Shown here: positions 43,364 through 58,134 of the stretch, piece by piece | How positions within the stretch are numbered: the stretch's first letter is position 1 | Layout: each line of letters begins with the position of its first letter | Assembly: GCF_025244845.1 (NCBI RefSeq) | Contig: NZ_CP104264.1 | Location: 1,178,001-1,242,000, forward strand | DNA from: Arthrobacter sp. zg-Y1171 | GTDB lineage: Bacteria > Actinomycetota > Actinomycetes > Actinomycetales > Micrococcaceae | DNA length: 64,000 bases | Direction of reading: 5' to 3' | Notes under the pieces: generated by a model | Told to the model about the DNA's origin: nothing | What the model saw: the letters and a program-made list of their open reading frames with translations, nothing else | Databases searched by the model: none | Position numbers and translations under genes: made by a program

Positions 43364-43975
43364 ATGACATCCTCCGGCCCGCACTGGTACCTCTTCGATT
43401 ACGGCATGGTGATTTCCACCGCTCCTGCCCCGGAGGACTGGCGGTTGCTGGAACAGGCCACCGGCCTCCGGGAGCTGGCGGCCGGAACGAGCCCGTATTG
43501 GGAAAGGCGCGAAGACTTCGACGCCGGCCGGCTAACCCCGGCGCAGTACTGGGGAAGCGTGCTTGGCCGGGATCCGGTCCCGGCAGAGGTGGAAGCCCTG
43601 GAGGAACTGGATGCCGCGCAGTGGGCGCATCTGAATCCCCGGACTCTGGAGGTTTTGGAGACGCTGCACGGCGAGGGCGCCAACCTTGCCCTGCTCTCCA
43701 ACATGCCGGAGGGCATGTCGCGGAGGTATTCCACCGAATCATCCTGGGCGCACTACTTCTCCAAGCTGTACTTCAGCGGGCAGATGGGCCTGGTGAAACC
43801 GGACCGGCGGATCTTCGACCGGGTGGTTGCCGGCCTTGGTGCTGCGCCGGAGGGCATCGTCTTCATTGACGACAACCCGCAGAACATTTCGACGGCGCGG
43901 GAACTGGGGTTCCACACGGTGCTCCACCGCAGCGGGACGGACCTTCCGGCGGAGCTTGCCGGGCGCGGGCGGTAG
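43364..43975 (+). CDS. HAD-superfamily hydrolase
   Basis: 203 residues from ATG 43364 (GTG 43358 would add two). Motif I is WYLFDYGMVIST, a DxG variant as in the FDYGGVL subgroup of HAD-IA proteins, lacking the second Asp of classic phosphatases. Motif II (LALLSNMP), the motif III lysine (LVKPDRRIFD) and motif IV (VFIDDNPQNI) are intact. The substrate is unknown; the reduced motif I leaves phosphatase activity uncertain. Confidence 0.85.
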   Translation: MTSSGPHWYLFDYGMVISTAPAPEDWRLLEQATGLRELAAGTSPYWERREDFDAGRLTPAQYWGSVLGRDPVPAEVEALEELDAAQWAHLNPRTLEVLETLHGEGANLALLSNMPEGMSRRYSTESSWAHYFSKLYFSGQMGLVKPDRRIFDRVVAGLGAAPEGIVFIDDNPQNISTARELGFHTVLHRSGTDLPAELAGRGR

Positions 43976-43982
43976 GAGCGGG

Positions 43983-44026
43983 CTCCGCCGGCAGCACCGG
44001 GGGTGATCCGGCAGCACCGGGCGGAG
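43983..44026. terminator. Repeat-containing hairpin between HAD and quinone reductase genes
   Basis: CTCCGCC (43983-43989) pairs with GGCGGAG (44020-44026). Between them CCGGCAGCACCGGG occurs twice as a direct repeat (43988-44001, 44008-44021), and each copy can fold on itself. The position between convergent genes suggests a terminator, though there is no U-run. Confidence 0.5.
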
Positions 44027-44037
44027 TCGCTTCCGGC

Positions 44038-45000
44038 TCACGGAACCAGCAGTACCTTCCCGGTGGTCTTCCGCCCTTCAAGGTCAGCGTGCGCACGGGA
44101 GGCCTCGGCCAGCGGATAGGTCTGTCCGATCCGCACGTCCAGGTTCCCGGCCAGGACCGCGTCAAACAGTTCGCGGGCCCGCCACCGGCGTTCTTCGGGT
44201 GTGAGGAGGTAATGCGCAATCGTGGGCCGGGTCAGGAACAGGGAACCGGAGGAGTTCAGCCGCTGGATGTCGAAGGGCGGGACCTGTCCGGAGGCGGCGC
44301 CGAAGAGCACCATCATGCCCCGGGTGCGCAGGCTGGCGAGCGAGCCGTCGAAGGTGGCCTGCCCGACGCCGTCGTACACCACGTCCACGCCCTGCCCGCC
44401 GGTGAGGGCACGCACCTGCCCGGTGAAACCGTCGTAGCGCAGCACATTGTCGGCGCCGGCGCCGCGGGCAAGGAGCTCCTTCTCCTCGGTGGATACGGTG
44501 GTGATCACCGTCGCGCCCTTGGCCTTGAGCAACTGGATCAGCAACAGCCCGACGCCGCCGGCACCGGCATGCACCAGCGCCGTCTGTCCTTCCTGCACCG
44601 GAAACGTGGAGTTGCACAGGTAATGCGCGGTAACCCCCTGCAGTAGCAGCGCCGCCGCGGTGTCGTCCCGGATGCCGGCGGGCACCGGCAGCGCCACGTC
44701 CGCGTCCAACAGCATGTACTGCGCATAGGCCCCGCCGCCCTCCGCCGTGGCTACCCGGTCACCCTCCCGGAAGCCGGATTCAAGCCCGGCGGACACGACG
44801 GTCCCGGCGGCCTCCGAACCGGGTATGAAGGGATATGACATGGGATAGACGCCGGCACGCTGATAGGTGTCGATGAAGTTCACGCCGGTTGCGGCTACCT
44901 TGACCAGCACCTGCCGCGGGCCGGGCTGCGGCAGGTCAACGTCTTCATAGCGCAGGATTTCCGGTCCGCCCGGCTGCGGGACGACAATGGCTTTGTGCAT
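44038..45000 (-). CDS. NADPH:quinone oxidoreductase, zinc-independent MDR family
   Basis: 320 residues from ATG 45000 (MHKAIVVPQPGGPEILRYED). Medium-chain reductase fold: the N-terminal GroES-like part ends in PGSEAAGTVVSAG, and the Rossmann site is HAGAGGVGLLLIQLLKAKGA. The catalytic zinc cysteines are absent, as in QorA-type enzymes that reduce quinones. It is divergent from argC; the shared ~107-nt gap contains the ARG boxes. Confidence 0.9.
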   Translation of the reverse strand: MHKAIVVPQPGGPEILRYEDVDLPQPGPRQVLVKVAATGVNFIDTYQRAGVYPMSYPFIPGSEAAGTVVSAGLESGFREGDRVATAEGGGAYAQYMLLDADVALPVPAGIRDDTAAALLLQGVTAHYLCNSTFPVQEGQTALVHAGAGGVGLLLIQLLKAKGATVITTVSTEEKELLARGAGADNVLRYDGFTGQVRALTGGQGVDVVYDGVGQATFDGSLASLRTRGMMVLFGAASGQVPPFDIQRLNSSGSLFLTRPTIAHYLLTPEERRWRARELFDAVLAGNLDVRIGQTYPLAEASRAHADLEGRKTTGKVLLVP

Positions 45001-45058
45001 GGCATGGCCTCTTTTGCTGGCTGGAACGTTCTGGCTCGATATGGTCCCCATCATACGG

Positions 45059-45094
45059 TTTGCATAAATATTGGAGACAGTGCATAAGTGTGCT
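45059..45094 (+). promoter_or_regulatory. Tandem ARG-box-like repeats upstream of argC
   Basis: Two similar sites, TTTGCATAAATATTGG (45059-45074) and AGTGCATAAGTGTGCT (45079-45094), share TGCATAA and resemble the actinobacterial ARG box (TTGCATA-N-TATGCA type). They sit directly upstream of the argC -10, where ArgR with arginine could repress. ArgR is encoded 5.5 kb downstream. Confidence 0.7.
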
Positions 45095-45095
45095 G

Positions 45096-46138
<1,043 letters not shown>

Positions 46139-46139
<1 letters not shown>

Positions 46140-47350
46140 TGAGCGCCGAATCACTGACCACCGACAGCACCACCGGCGCCGTCACGGGCATCACCGCCCC
46201 GGCGGGTTTCCGTGCCGCGGGTGTGGCGGCAGGCTTGAAGGATTCCGGGGGACGCGACGTCGCCCTGGTTGTCAACGACGGTCCGTCGAAGGCTGCCGCG
46301 GCCGTCTTCACCCGGAACCGCATCGCGGCCGCTCCGGTGCTGTGGTCCCGGCAGGCAGTGTCCGATGGACGGGCAGACGCCGTCATCCTGAACTCCGGCG
46401 GCGCCAACGCCTGCACCGGCAGCGAGGGATTCCGGAACACCCACACCACCGCCGAAAAGACCGCGGAACTCCTGGGGCTCAGCGCTTCCGACGTGCTTGT
46501 CTGCTCCACCGGCCTGATCGGCGTCCAGCTGCCCATGGGCAAACTGCTTCCGGGCATCGAAGCGGCAGCCGGGATCCTGTCTGCCGACGCCGGAGCGGAC
46601 GCGGCGCATGCCATCATGACCACTGACAGCGTCGCCAAGCAGGCGGTCTTCACCGGCACGGACAGCGCGGGCCGGACCTACCGCATCGGCGGCATGGCCA
46701 AGGGAGCCGGAATGCTCGCCCCCGGACTGGCCACAATGCTGGTGGTTCTGACCACCGACGCGGATCTCCCGGCACCCGCCCTGGACTCGGCACTGCGGGC
46801 CGCAACCGCGGTGACGTTCGACCGGACCGATTCGGACGGCTGCATGTCCACCAACGACACCGTGATCCTGATGGCGTCCGGTGCCTCAGGGGCGGCACCC
46901 GAGGCAGGGGATTTCGCCGGCGGACTCACGGAGGTCTGCTTCTCGCTCGCCCAGCAGCTGATCACCGATGCCGAAGGCGCCAGCCACGACATCGCCATCA
47001 CCACGGTCAACGCCGCCACGGTGGCCGACGCGGAAACAGCTGCCCGCGCCGTCGCCCGTTCCAATCTGTTCAAGACCGCCATTTTCGGCAACGACCCGAA
47101 CTGGGGCCGGGTGCTGTCCGCGGTAGGCACCACCGACGCGGCGTTTGAACCGGATCGGATCGACGTCGTAATCAACGGCGTGCAGGTCTGCCGGAACGGC
47201 GGCATCGGAGATCCGCGGGAAGACGTGGACCTGGCGCCGCGCGCCGTGACTGTGGAAATCGACCTGCACGCGGGCACGGAAAGCGCCACCATCTGGACGA
47301 ACGATCTCACCACGGATTACGTCCACGAGAACTCTGCGTACAGCAGCTGA
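46139..47350 (+). CDS. argJ: Bifunctional ornithine acetyltransferase/N-acetylglutamate synthase ArgJ
   Basis: 403 residues. It recycles the acetyl group from acetylornithine to glutamate, so arginine synthesis is cyclic. The self-cleavage site is intact: [13 protein letters not shown] with nucleophile Thr199 splitting alpha and beta chains. [15 protein letters not shown] [13 protein letters not shown] and [14 protein letters not shown] are conserved. It overlaps argC by 1 nt; argB starts 13 nt later. Confidence 0.97.
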
Positions 47351-47363
47351 CCGGGGGACAGGC

Positions 47364-48282
47364 ATGATCACACCAGCAGAAGCCGGCGAACGGCTGCGGG
47401 CACAGGACAAAGCGGCAACGCTGATCGAAGCGCTGCCCTGGATCCAGCGCTTTGCAGGCACCACCATGGTCATCAAGTACGGCGGCAACGCCATGGTGAA
47501 CGACGACCTTCGGCGGGCGTTTGCCGAGGACATCGTGTTCCTCCATCACGCCGGGGTGCACCCGGTGGTCGTCCACGGCGGCGGCCCGCAGATCAGTGCC
47601 ATGCTGGACCGGCTCGGTATTGCCTCCGAATTCCGCGGCGGACTGCGGGTGACTACACCCGAGGCGATGGACGCCGTGCGCATGGTCCTGACCGGCCAGG
47701 TGGGCCGCGAGCTCGTCGGGCTCGTTAACGCGCACGGCCCCTACGCCGTCGGACTCTCCGGCGAGGACGGCGGCCTGCTGGAGGCCGTACGGACCGGTGT
47801 TGTGGTGGACGGAGAGGAACTGGACCTCGGCCTGGTCGGGGAAGTGACGGGGGTCAACCCCGGCGCGATCCTGGACATCATTGCCGCCGGACGGATCCCG
47901 GTGATCAGTACCGTGGCACCGGAAGTGAACGCCGACGGCGGCCCCACCGGCCAGGTGCTCAACGTCAACGCCGATACGGCCGCGTCTGCCCTGGCCGTAG
48001 CCCTGGGTGCCTCGCGGCTGGTGGTCCTCACAGATGTGGAAGGCCTTTACGGGGATTGGCCCGACAAGTCCTCGCTGATCTCCTCACTGACTGCCGGGGA
48101 ACTGCGGGCCATGCTGCCCGGCCTCGAAGCGGGCATGATCCCCAAGATGCAGGCCTGCCTCGCCGCCGTAGACGGCGGTGTTGACCGTGCCGCAGTGGTT
48201 GACGGCCGGATGGCGCACTCCATGCTGCTGGAAATCTTCACCGAAGCCGGAATCGGCACCCAGGTAGTACCGGAGGACGAAG

Positions 48283-48290
<8 letters not shown>
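47364..48290 (+). CDS. argB: Acetylglutamate kinase ArgB
   Basis: 308 residues. It phosphorylates N-acetylglutamate and is usually the arginine-inhibited step. Nucleotide and phosphate loops are [10 protein letters not shown] (Lys38) and VVHGGGPQI; the substrate region is [17 protein letters not shown]. The N-terminal helix (about 1-30) matches the arginine-sensitive hexameric form. Its end overlaps argD by 8 nt. Confidence 0.97.
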
Positions 48291-51109
<2,819 letters not shown>

Positions 51110-51206
51110 CCGGTCCCCGGCCCGTTGAACCACAACCCAAGACTTTCATCCTGAACCAACCAGCGGCCCCGATGGGACCGCAACCAATGCAAGAGGAGCG
51201 AAATCC

Positions 51207-53877
<2,671 letters not shown>

Positions 53878-53893
53878 ATCTGCCCGACCTGAG

Positions 53894-53934
53894 ACGGACC
53901 CCGATGGAGTGCACCTCCCCGGGGTCCGTTTTTT
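53894..53934 (+). terminator. Rho-independent terminator after argH
   Basis: Stem ACGGACCCC (53894-53902) with GGGGTCCGT (53921-53929), then a run of six T (53929-53934). It is a textbook intrinsic terminator for the arg operon. Confidence 0.93.
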
Positions 53935-53971
53935 CGTGCCGGGCTGCGGGGCAGCGGCACCGGCACACAGC

Positions 53972-53977
53972 TACGCT
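53972..53977 (+). promoter_or_regulatory. -10 hexamer TACGCT for the PNPOx-like gene
   Basis: TACGCT ends 7 nt before ATG 53985 and selects that ATG over the longer frame starting at 53904 inside the terminator. Confidence 0.5.
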
Positions 53978-53984
53978 GGGCGGC

Positions 53985-54506
53985 ATGAGTGATTCCTTCC
54001 GGGCCCGGCTGCGTGCCCTTCCGGACTTTCCCGAGAATCTGCCCGACTTCGATCCGGCCGCAGCGCCTCAGGACCCCGCGGAGCTTTTCCGCCAGTGGCT
54101 TTCCGATGCGCTGGCCGCCGGGGTAAGGCAGCCGCATGCATTTTCCCTTGCCACGGCCGACGGAGGCGGGCACGTCTCCTCCCGGATGCTCATCCTCAAG
54201 GACATTGACGACGACGGCGGCTGGCAGTTTGCCACGTCCCGTACCTCGCGCAAAGGCGGAGAGCTGGCCGAGAACCCGAATGCGGCAATGAACTTCTACT
54301 GGCCGGAACTTGGCCGCCAGATTCGAGTGGCCGGAGCCGTAGTGGAACTCTCCCGGCAGGCTTCGGCCGCTGACTGGGATGCCAGGCCGGCATCGGGCGG
54401 GAGCGCGAACCCGCAGTGGCAGCTGTATGCGCTGAAGCCGAGGGAGATCGAATTCTGGCAGGCACGTGCCGACCGGCATCACATCCGGCACCGGATGGTC
54501 TTCTGA
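53985..54506 (+). CDS. Pyridoxamine 5'-phosphate oxidase-family flavoprotein
   Basis: 173 residues. FMN-binding split-barrel with PHAFSLATADGGGHVSSRML (about 46-65) and the C-terminal dimerisation motif ALKPREIEFWQARADRHHIR typical of PdxH. At 173 residues it is shorter than the ~215-residue PdxH; the loop region carrying part of the PLP site is reduced. It may be PdxH or a related PdxH-like oxidoreductase. Confidence 0.8.
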   Translation: MSDSFRARLRALPDFPENLPDFDPAAAPQDPAELFRQWLSDALAAGVRQPHAFSLATADGGGHVSSRMLILKDIDDDGGWQFATSRTSRKGGELAENPNAAMNFYWPELGRQIRVAGAVVELSRQASAADWDARPASGGSANPQWQLYALKPREIEFWQARADRHHIRHRMVF

Positions 54507-54627
54507 GGCTCGCTCGGCTCCCAGCCGGCACCCCGGATACCCGTCTTTTCGGTTCGACCACCTGTCCGCCCCTCCCGGCGGCGCCCCCGCCGAAGCTACC
54601 CTTGGAAGAACCCCAGGAGGACGCGCC

Positions 54628-55485
54628 ATGACCGAGTCCAGCCCCCTCGAAACCCCGGTTCCCGCCGGAAGAATCGAGCGCCGCCCCGACGGCTACACCT
54701 TGGTCTTTGAGCGCCTGTTCGATTTTCCCGCGGGCTACATCTGGGAGGTGCTGACCAACGGGGACAAGGTGGCCCAGTGGCTCGGCACGGTGACTCCCGG
54801 CTGGCAGCTCGGTAAGGAATACCGGCTGGACATGGGCAATGCGGAGGTCACCGGAACCGTACTGCAGATGAGTCCCGGTCTAAGCCTGCAGTTCACCTGG
54901 GAGGACCCGCTGGGGGATGAATCCGTCCTCGACTGGCAGGTGCTGGAAACCCCCGACGGTTCCCTGCTGCAGTTCCGCACGCATGAGCCCAGTGCGGATT
55001 TCCTCACCGAAGGCGCCGCAGGGTGGCAGGGGATCCTGGACGTGTTCGACGACGTCGCCGCGGGCCGGGAACCTGCCCGCGCGTCCATGGACCAGTGGCA
55101 GGCCCTCCGCGACGCGTACGCGGAGGAATTCGACGTCTCACCCACGATGGGGCAAACGGATGCCGCCGGGATCGTCTTCCAACGCTGGTTCAACGCAGCC
55201 GCCGGCGACGTCGGCAGCGCACTGGACCGTGCGACGTCGGAACTCGGCATCGGTGCGGAGGCCGAGGTCGACATCACGGACGACGGCGGCCGGACCCGCG
55301 TCGTCGTCCGGCAACCGCTGAGCGGCGGAAACGGCGGATCAGACGAGGCGGCCGCCCTGCTCGCCGCGTGGCACCAGGCACTGGACGCCGCCGGCGACCA
55401 CGTTGCCGGAAACCCCTGGCATCCCAGCTCCCGCAGGCTGGCGGCCCTGAAGGAGTTCTACGGAGCCTCTGCCGGGAGCAGCTGA
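54628..55485 (+). CDS. SRPBCC/AHSA1-domain protein
   Basis: 285 residues from ATG 54628, with AGGAGG 7 nt upstream; TACCCT at 54596-54601 is a plausible -10. The N-terminal part (FERLFDFPAGYIWEVLTNGDKVAQWLG...LQFTWEDPLGDESVLDWQV) is an AHSA1-type START-like fold. The C-terminal ~120 residues form a second region of uncertain family (FQRWFNAAAGDVGSALDRAT). Binding partner or ligand unknown. Confidence 0.75.
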   Translation: MTESSPLETPVPAGRIERRPDGYTLVFERLFDFPAGYIWEVLTNGDKVAQWLGTVTPGWQLGKEYRLDMGNAEVTGTVLQMSPGLSLQFTWEDPLGDESVLDWQVLETPDGSLLQFRTHEPSADFLTEGAAGWQGILDVFDDVAAGREPARASMDQWQALRDAYAEEFDVSPTMGQTDAAGIVFQRWFNAAAGDVGSALDRATSELGIGAEAEVDITDDGGRTRVVVRQPLSGGNGGSDEAAALLAAWHQALDAAGDHVAGNPWHPSSRRLAALKEFYGASAGSS

Positions 55486-55520
55486 ACGGCAGCACGGAAA
55501 ATCTCCCCAATGAACCTTGC

Positions 55521-55526
55521 TACCGT
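55521..55526 (+). promoter_or_regulatory. -10 hexamer TACCGT for the glycosylase gene
   Basis: TACCGT ends 6 nt before ATG 55533, supporting that start over the long upstream frame. Confidence 0.5.
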
Positions 55527-55532
55527 CGGAGT

Positions 55533-56186
55533 ATGGCTTTTGCGAGTGAACGAGAACGTCTTGCCGTCCCGGCCACCTCCGCCGCACCCCAGCTGTTGGG
55601 TGCGGTCCTGACCCACGACGTCGACGGCGAACGCGTCAGTGTGCGGATCACCGAGGTGGAGGCCTACATGGGCGACGCCGATCCCGGCTCCCACGCGTTC
55701 CGCGGCCAGACGGCACGGAACGCCACCATGTTCGGGCCGGCGGGACACCTCTATGTGTACTTCACCTACGGCATGCACTACTGCGCCAACATAGTCTGCG
55801 GAACGGAAGGCGATGCCACCGGGCTGCTGCTGCGCGCCGGCGAGATCGTCGAGGGGGCCGACATCGCCGCCGTGCGGCGTGGAAACCCGCGCAACCCGCT
55901 GGACCTGGCGCGCGGTCCGGCACGCCTTGCCCAGGCGCTGGGCATTTCCCGGCCGCTGGACGGGGCGGATGTGTTCGCCCACCCCCTGCACCTGGCATTG
56001 CCCGCCGATCCGGTGGGCGGGGAACTCCTGTCAACCGGACCGAGGGTGGGAGTCAGCGGCCCCGGCGGCTCGGACGAATATCCGTGGCGGTACTGGCTCA
56101 CCGGGGACCCGACAGTGTCCAAGTACCGTCCCGCCCAGCCGCGCAGGCAGCCGGCGTCCGCGGCAGCTGCGGCCCTGCGGCAGTGA
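55533..56186 (+). CDS. mpg: DNA-3-methyladenine glycosylase, AAG/Mpg family
   Basis: 217 residues. It removes alkylated purines from DNA, starting base-excision repair. The active-site block ITEVEAYMGDADPGSHAFRG, TARNATMFGPAGHLYVYFTY and GMHYCANIVC are conserved, with the catalytic Glu in TEVEAY. A short Ala/Pro/Arg-rich tail ends the protein. No LexA box or RecA-NDp element is seen in front of it, so it is probably not part of the damage regulon seen elsewhere in this window. Confidence 0.93.
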   Translation: MAFASERERLAVPATSAAPQLLGAVLTHDVDGERVSVRITEVEAYMGDADPGSHAFRGQTARNATMFGPAGHLYVYFTYGMHYCANIVCGTEGDATGLLLRAGEIVEGADIAAVRRGNPRNPLDLARGPARLAQALGISRPLDGADVFAHPLHLALPADPVGGELLSTGPRVGVSGPGGSDEYPWRYWLTGDPTVSKYRPAQPRRQPASAAAAALRQ

Positions 56187-56189
56187 AAC

Positions 56190-56234
56190 GCAGAACGGCG
56201 TTCCGGGTAACTGTTACCCGGAACGCCGTTCTGC
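56190..56234. terminator. 45-nt near-perfect palindrome, bidirectional terminator
   Basis: Two 22-nt arms (56190-56211 and 56213-56234) pair perfectly around one central T; a real loop would open a few inner pairs. It lies between the convergent glycosylase and aldo/keto reductase genes. No long U-run follows. Confidence 0.75.
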
Positions 56235-56244
56235 GAAGCTGCTG

Positions 56245-57237
56245 CTAGGAGCGAGGAAGCGGTGCCTGCGCGGAAATGAGCTTCTTTTCCAGCAGCTCGT
56301 CCCAGAAGGCAGCCGGAATCTGGGCCTTCATCGCCGCAATATCCTCCGCGACGCGTTCAGGCCGGCTGGAGCCCGGGATGACCGCCGCCACGGCGGGGTG
56401 AGCAGTGGAGAACTGCAGGGCAGCGGCCTTCAGGCTCACGTCGTGCCGAGAGGCAACCGAGGTCAGCTCGGCGATCCGTGCCTTAACCTGCGGAGGGATC
56501 TCGGCGTAATCGAAGTAGTCGCCGCCCAGCAGGGCGCCGGAGTTGAAGGGGCCGCCGACGACGATGCCCACTCCCTTTTCCTGCGCCATGGGCATCATGC
56601 GCTGCAGCGCACGCTCGTGCTGCAGCAGGGTGTACTGGGTGGCGGAGAGGCTCATGGTCGGCGCCGCCTCGTCCATGTCCATGGCCAGCTCGATGGGCTC
56701 GGTGGTGTTGACGCCCAGCCCCCAGCCGTTGATGACGCCCTCGTCCTGCAGGCGGGCGAGTACCCGGAACGCGCCGGTCCGCGCCTCGTCGAACTTGGAG
56801 ATCCACTCATCACCGAGGAAGTCCCGGGACGTGTCGTGGATGAACACAAAGTCCAGGCGGTCCGTCTTGAGCCGGTTCAGGCTCTCCTCGATGGACCGCA
56901 GCGTGGCGTCCGTGCTGTAATCCGTGGCGATCTTGTTTGAACGCCCGTGGGTGAAGAGGCCGGAGCCCTTTTCTTCTTCCTCATCCAGGATCAGCCGTCC
57001 TACTTTGGTGCTAAGCACATATTCATCGCGGTTGTGCTGCGAGAGGACCTCGCCCAGGCGGGATTCCGCCAGGCCGACTCCGTAGAAGGGAGCGGTGTCG
57101 AAGTAGCGGATGCCTGCGTTCCAGGCCGCTTCAACCGTTGCCAGCGCCTCTTCCTGGGGAATGTCGCGGAACATGTTTCCCAGGGGAGCTGTGCCGAAGC
57201 CGATCTTGTTCTTGAGCACGTCGTGCAGGTTAGCCAT
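56245..57237 (-). CDS. Aldo/keto reductase
   Basis: 330 residues from ATG 57237. A TIM-barrel NADPH-dependent reductase. The start FGTAPLGNMFRDIPQEEALA, the catalytic tetrad region RYFDTAPFYGVGLAESRLG (Asp, Tyr), STKVGRL (Lys) and FVFIHD (His) are present, as is the cofactor site IPGSSRPERVAED. Size and motifs recall the pyridoxal 4-dehydrogenase / L-fucose dehydrogenase-like subgroup, but the substrate is unknown. Confidence 0.87.
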   Translation of the reverse strand: MANLHDVLKNKIGFGTAPLGNMFRDIPQEEALATVEAAWNAGIRYFDTAPFYGVGLAESRLGEVLSQHNRDEYVLSTKVGRLILDEEEEKGSGLFTHGRSNKIATDYSTDATLRSIEESLNRLKTDRLDFVFIHDTSRDFLGDEWISKFDEARTGAFRVLARLQDEGVINGWGLGVNTTEPIELAMDMDEAAPTMSLSATQYTLLQHERALQRMMPMAQEKGVGIVVGGPFNSGALLGGDYFDYAEIPPQVKARIAELTSVASRHDVSLKAAALQFSTAHPAVAAVIPGSSRPERVAEDIAAMKAQIPAAFWDELLEKKLISAQAPLPRS

Positions 57238-57419
57238 ATGTGGTGCAGTCCTTGACTGTTGTGCGGGTAGGTTCCGGTCCCGTGCGAAGGGGCCGAGAGA
57301 TGGCAACCGCAGCCGGCGACCCTTTATTCCTCCGCCGGCCCGGACCGACAGCGCCGGATAGCCCGGGAGAGAAGTGCCACAGGAGCCCGTGCGGCTCCGG
57401 TCAAACCGGGTGGAACGGG

Positions 57420-57425
57420 TAAGGT
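57420..57425 (+). promoter_or_regulatory. -10 hexamer TAAGGT for apt
   Basis: TAAGGT ends 6 nt before the apt GTG. The 180-nt gap before it, back to the reductase start, holds nothing else that I recognise. Confidence 0.5.
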
Positions 57426-57431
57426 AGACGG

Positions 57432-57986
57432 GTGAAAGATGCCCCGGCAGAACCGGATAACCACGAGTCCATTGATCAAACCATCGAACGCCTGGGCGCT
57501 GTAATCCCTGATTACCCCAAGCCCGGGATCGTTTTCCGGGATCTGACCCCGGTCTTTGCTGACGGGCCCGCCCTCCGGCGCGTAGTAGATGCCCTCATTG
57601 CCCCCTTCGAGGGACAGTTCGATTTCGTGGCAGGGGTGGAAGCACGCGGCTTCCTGCTTGCCGCCGCCGCTGCCTACGCTTCCGGCAAGGGAGTCATCAC
57701 CGTGCGCAAGCCCGGTAAGCTGCCCCGCGAAGTGTTCTCCGAAAGCTACTCGATGGAGTACGGCGAGAGCACCCTGGAACTGCACCGCGACGACATGCCC
57801 GTGGGCTCGCGCGTCCTGATCCTTGACGACGTGCTGGCCACCGGTGGAACCCTCGGTGCCGCAGCGCGCCTGATCCGCAAGGCAGGCGCGGAAGTGGCCG
57901 GATTCGGCGTCGTGCTGGAACTGGGCGACCTCGGCGGCAGGGACCGCCTCGGCGACACCCCGGTTACCGCTCTGATCCGCTACTAG
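57432..57986 (+). CDS. apt: Adenine phosphoribosyltransferase
   Basis: 184 residues from GTG. It salvages adenine to AMP. YPKPGIVFRDLTPVFADG at the start, GVEARGFLLAAA, RKPGKLPRE and the PRPP loop VLILDDVLATGGT (128-140) are all canonical. In many bacteria apt lies next to relA, but not here. Confidence 0.95.
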   Translation: MKDAPAEPDNHESIDQTIERLGAVIPDYPKPGIVFRDLTPVFADGPALRRVVDALIAPFEGQFDFVAGVEARGFLLAAAAAYASGKGVITVRKPGKLPREVFSESYSMEYGESTLELHRDDMPVGSRVLILDDVLATGGTLGAAARLIRKAGAEVAGFGVVLELGDLGGRDRLGDTPVTALIRY

Positions 57987-57991
57987 GCCCG

Positions 57992-58008
57992 TCCCCTCAA
58001 CGAGGGGA
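57992..58008 (+). terminator. Hairpin after apt
   Basis: TCCCCTC-AAC-GAGGGGA, a perfect 7-bp stem directly after the apt stop, extendable with flanking GGCCC/GGGCC. It lacks a U-run, so termination may be partial. Confidence 0.5.
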
Positions 58009-58073
58009 AGGGCCCGCACGACACGCGTTCCTCGCAGGCAGCAGCTGAGAGAGAAACCGCATACATTAGGGAC

Positions 58074-58101
58074 CTGCAAAAGTCCAAATGCACTGTAAGA
58101 T
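58074..58101 (+). promoter_or_regulatory. Promoter of the HelD/HelR-like gene
   Basis: CTGCAA (58074-58079), 16 nt, TAAGAT (58096-58101). It resembles the second rRNA promoter in this window. No rifamycin-associated inverted repeat element is seen. Confidence 0.4.
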
Positions 58102-58134
58102 TGACGCTCTGCCTTTGCGAGAGGGAACGCGAAC

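Noticed and set aside
56190..56234. 45-nt palindrome as an attachment site or mobile-element end
   Set aside because: It sits exactly between two convergent genes, has no flanking duplication or integrase, and is better explained as a terminator.
57987..58134. Rifamycin-associated element before the HelD/HelR-like gene
   Set aside because: The expected long GC inverted repeat near a promoter is absent; the only inverted repeat is the short hairpin after apt.
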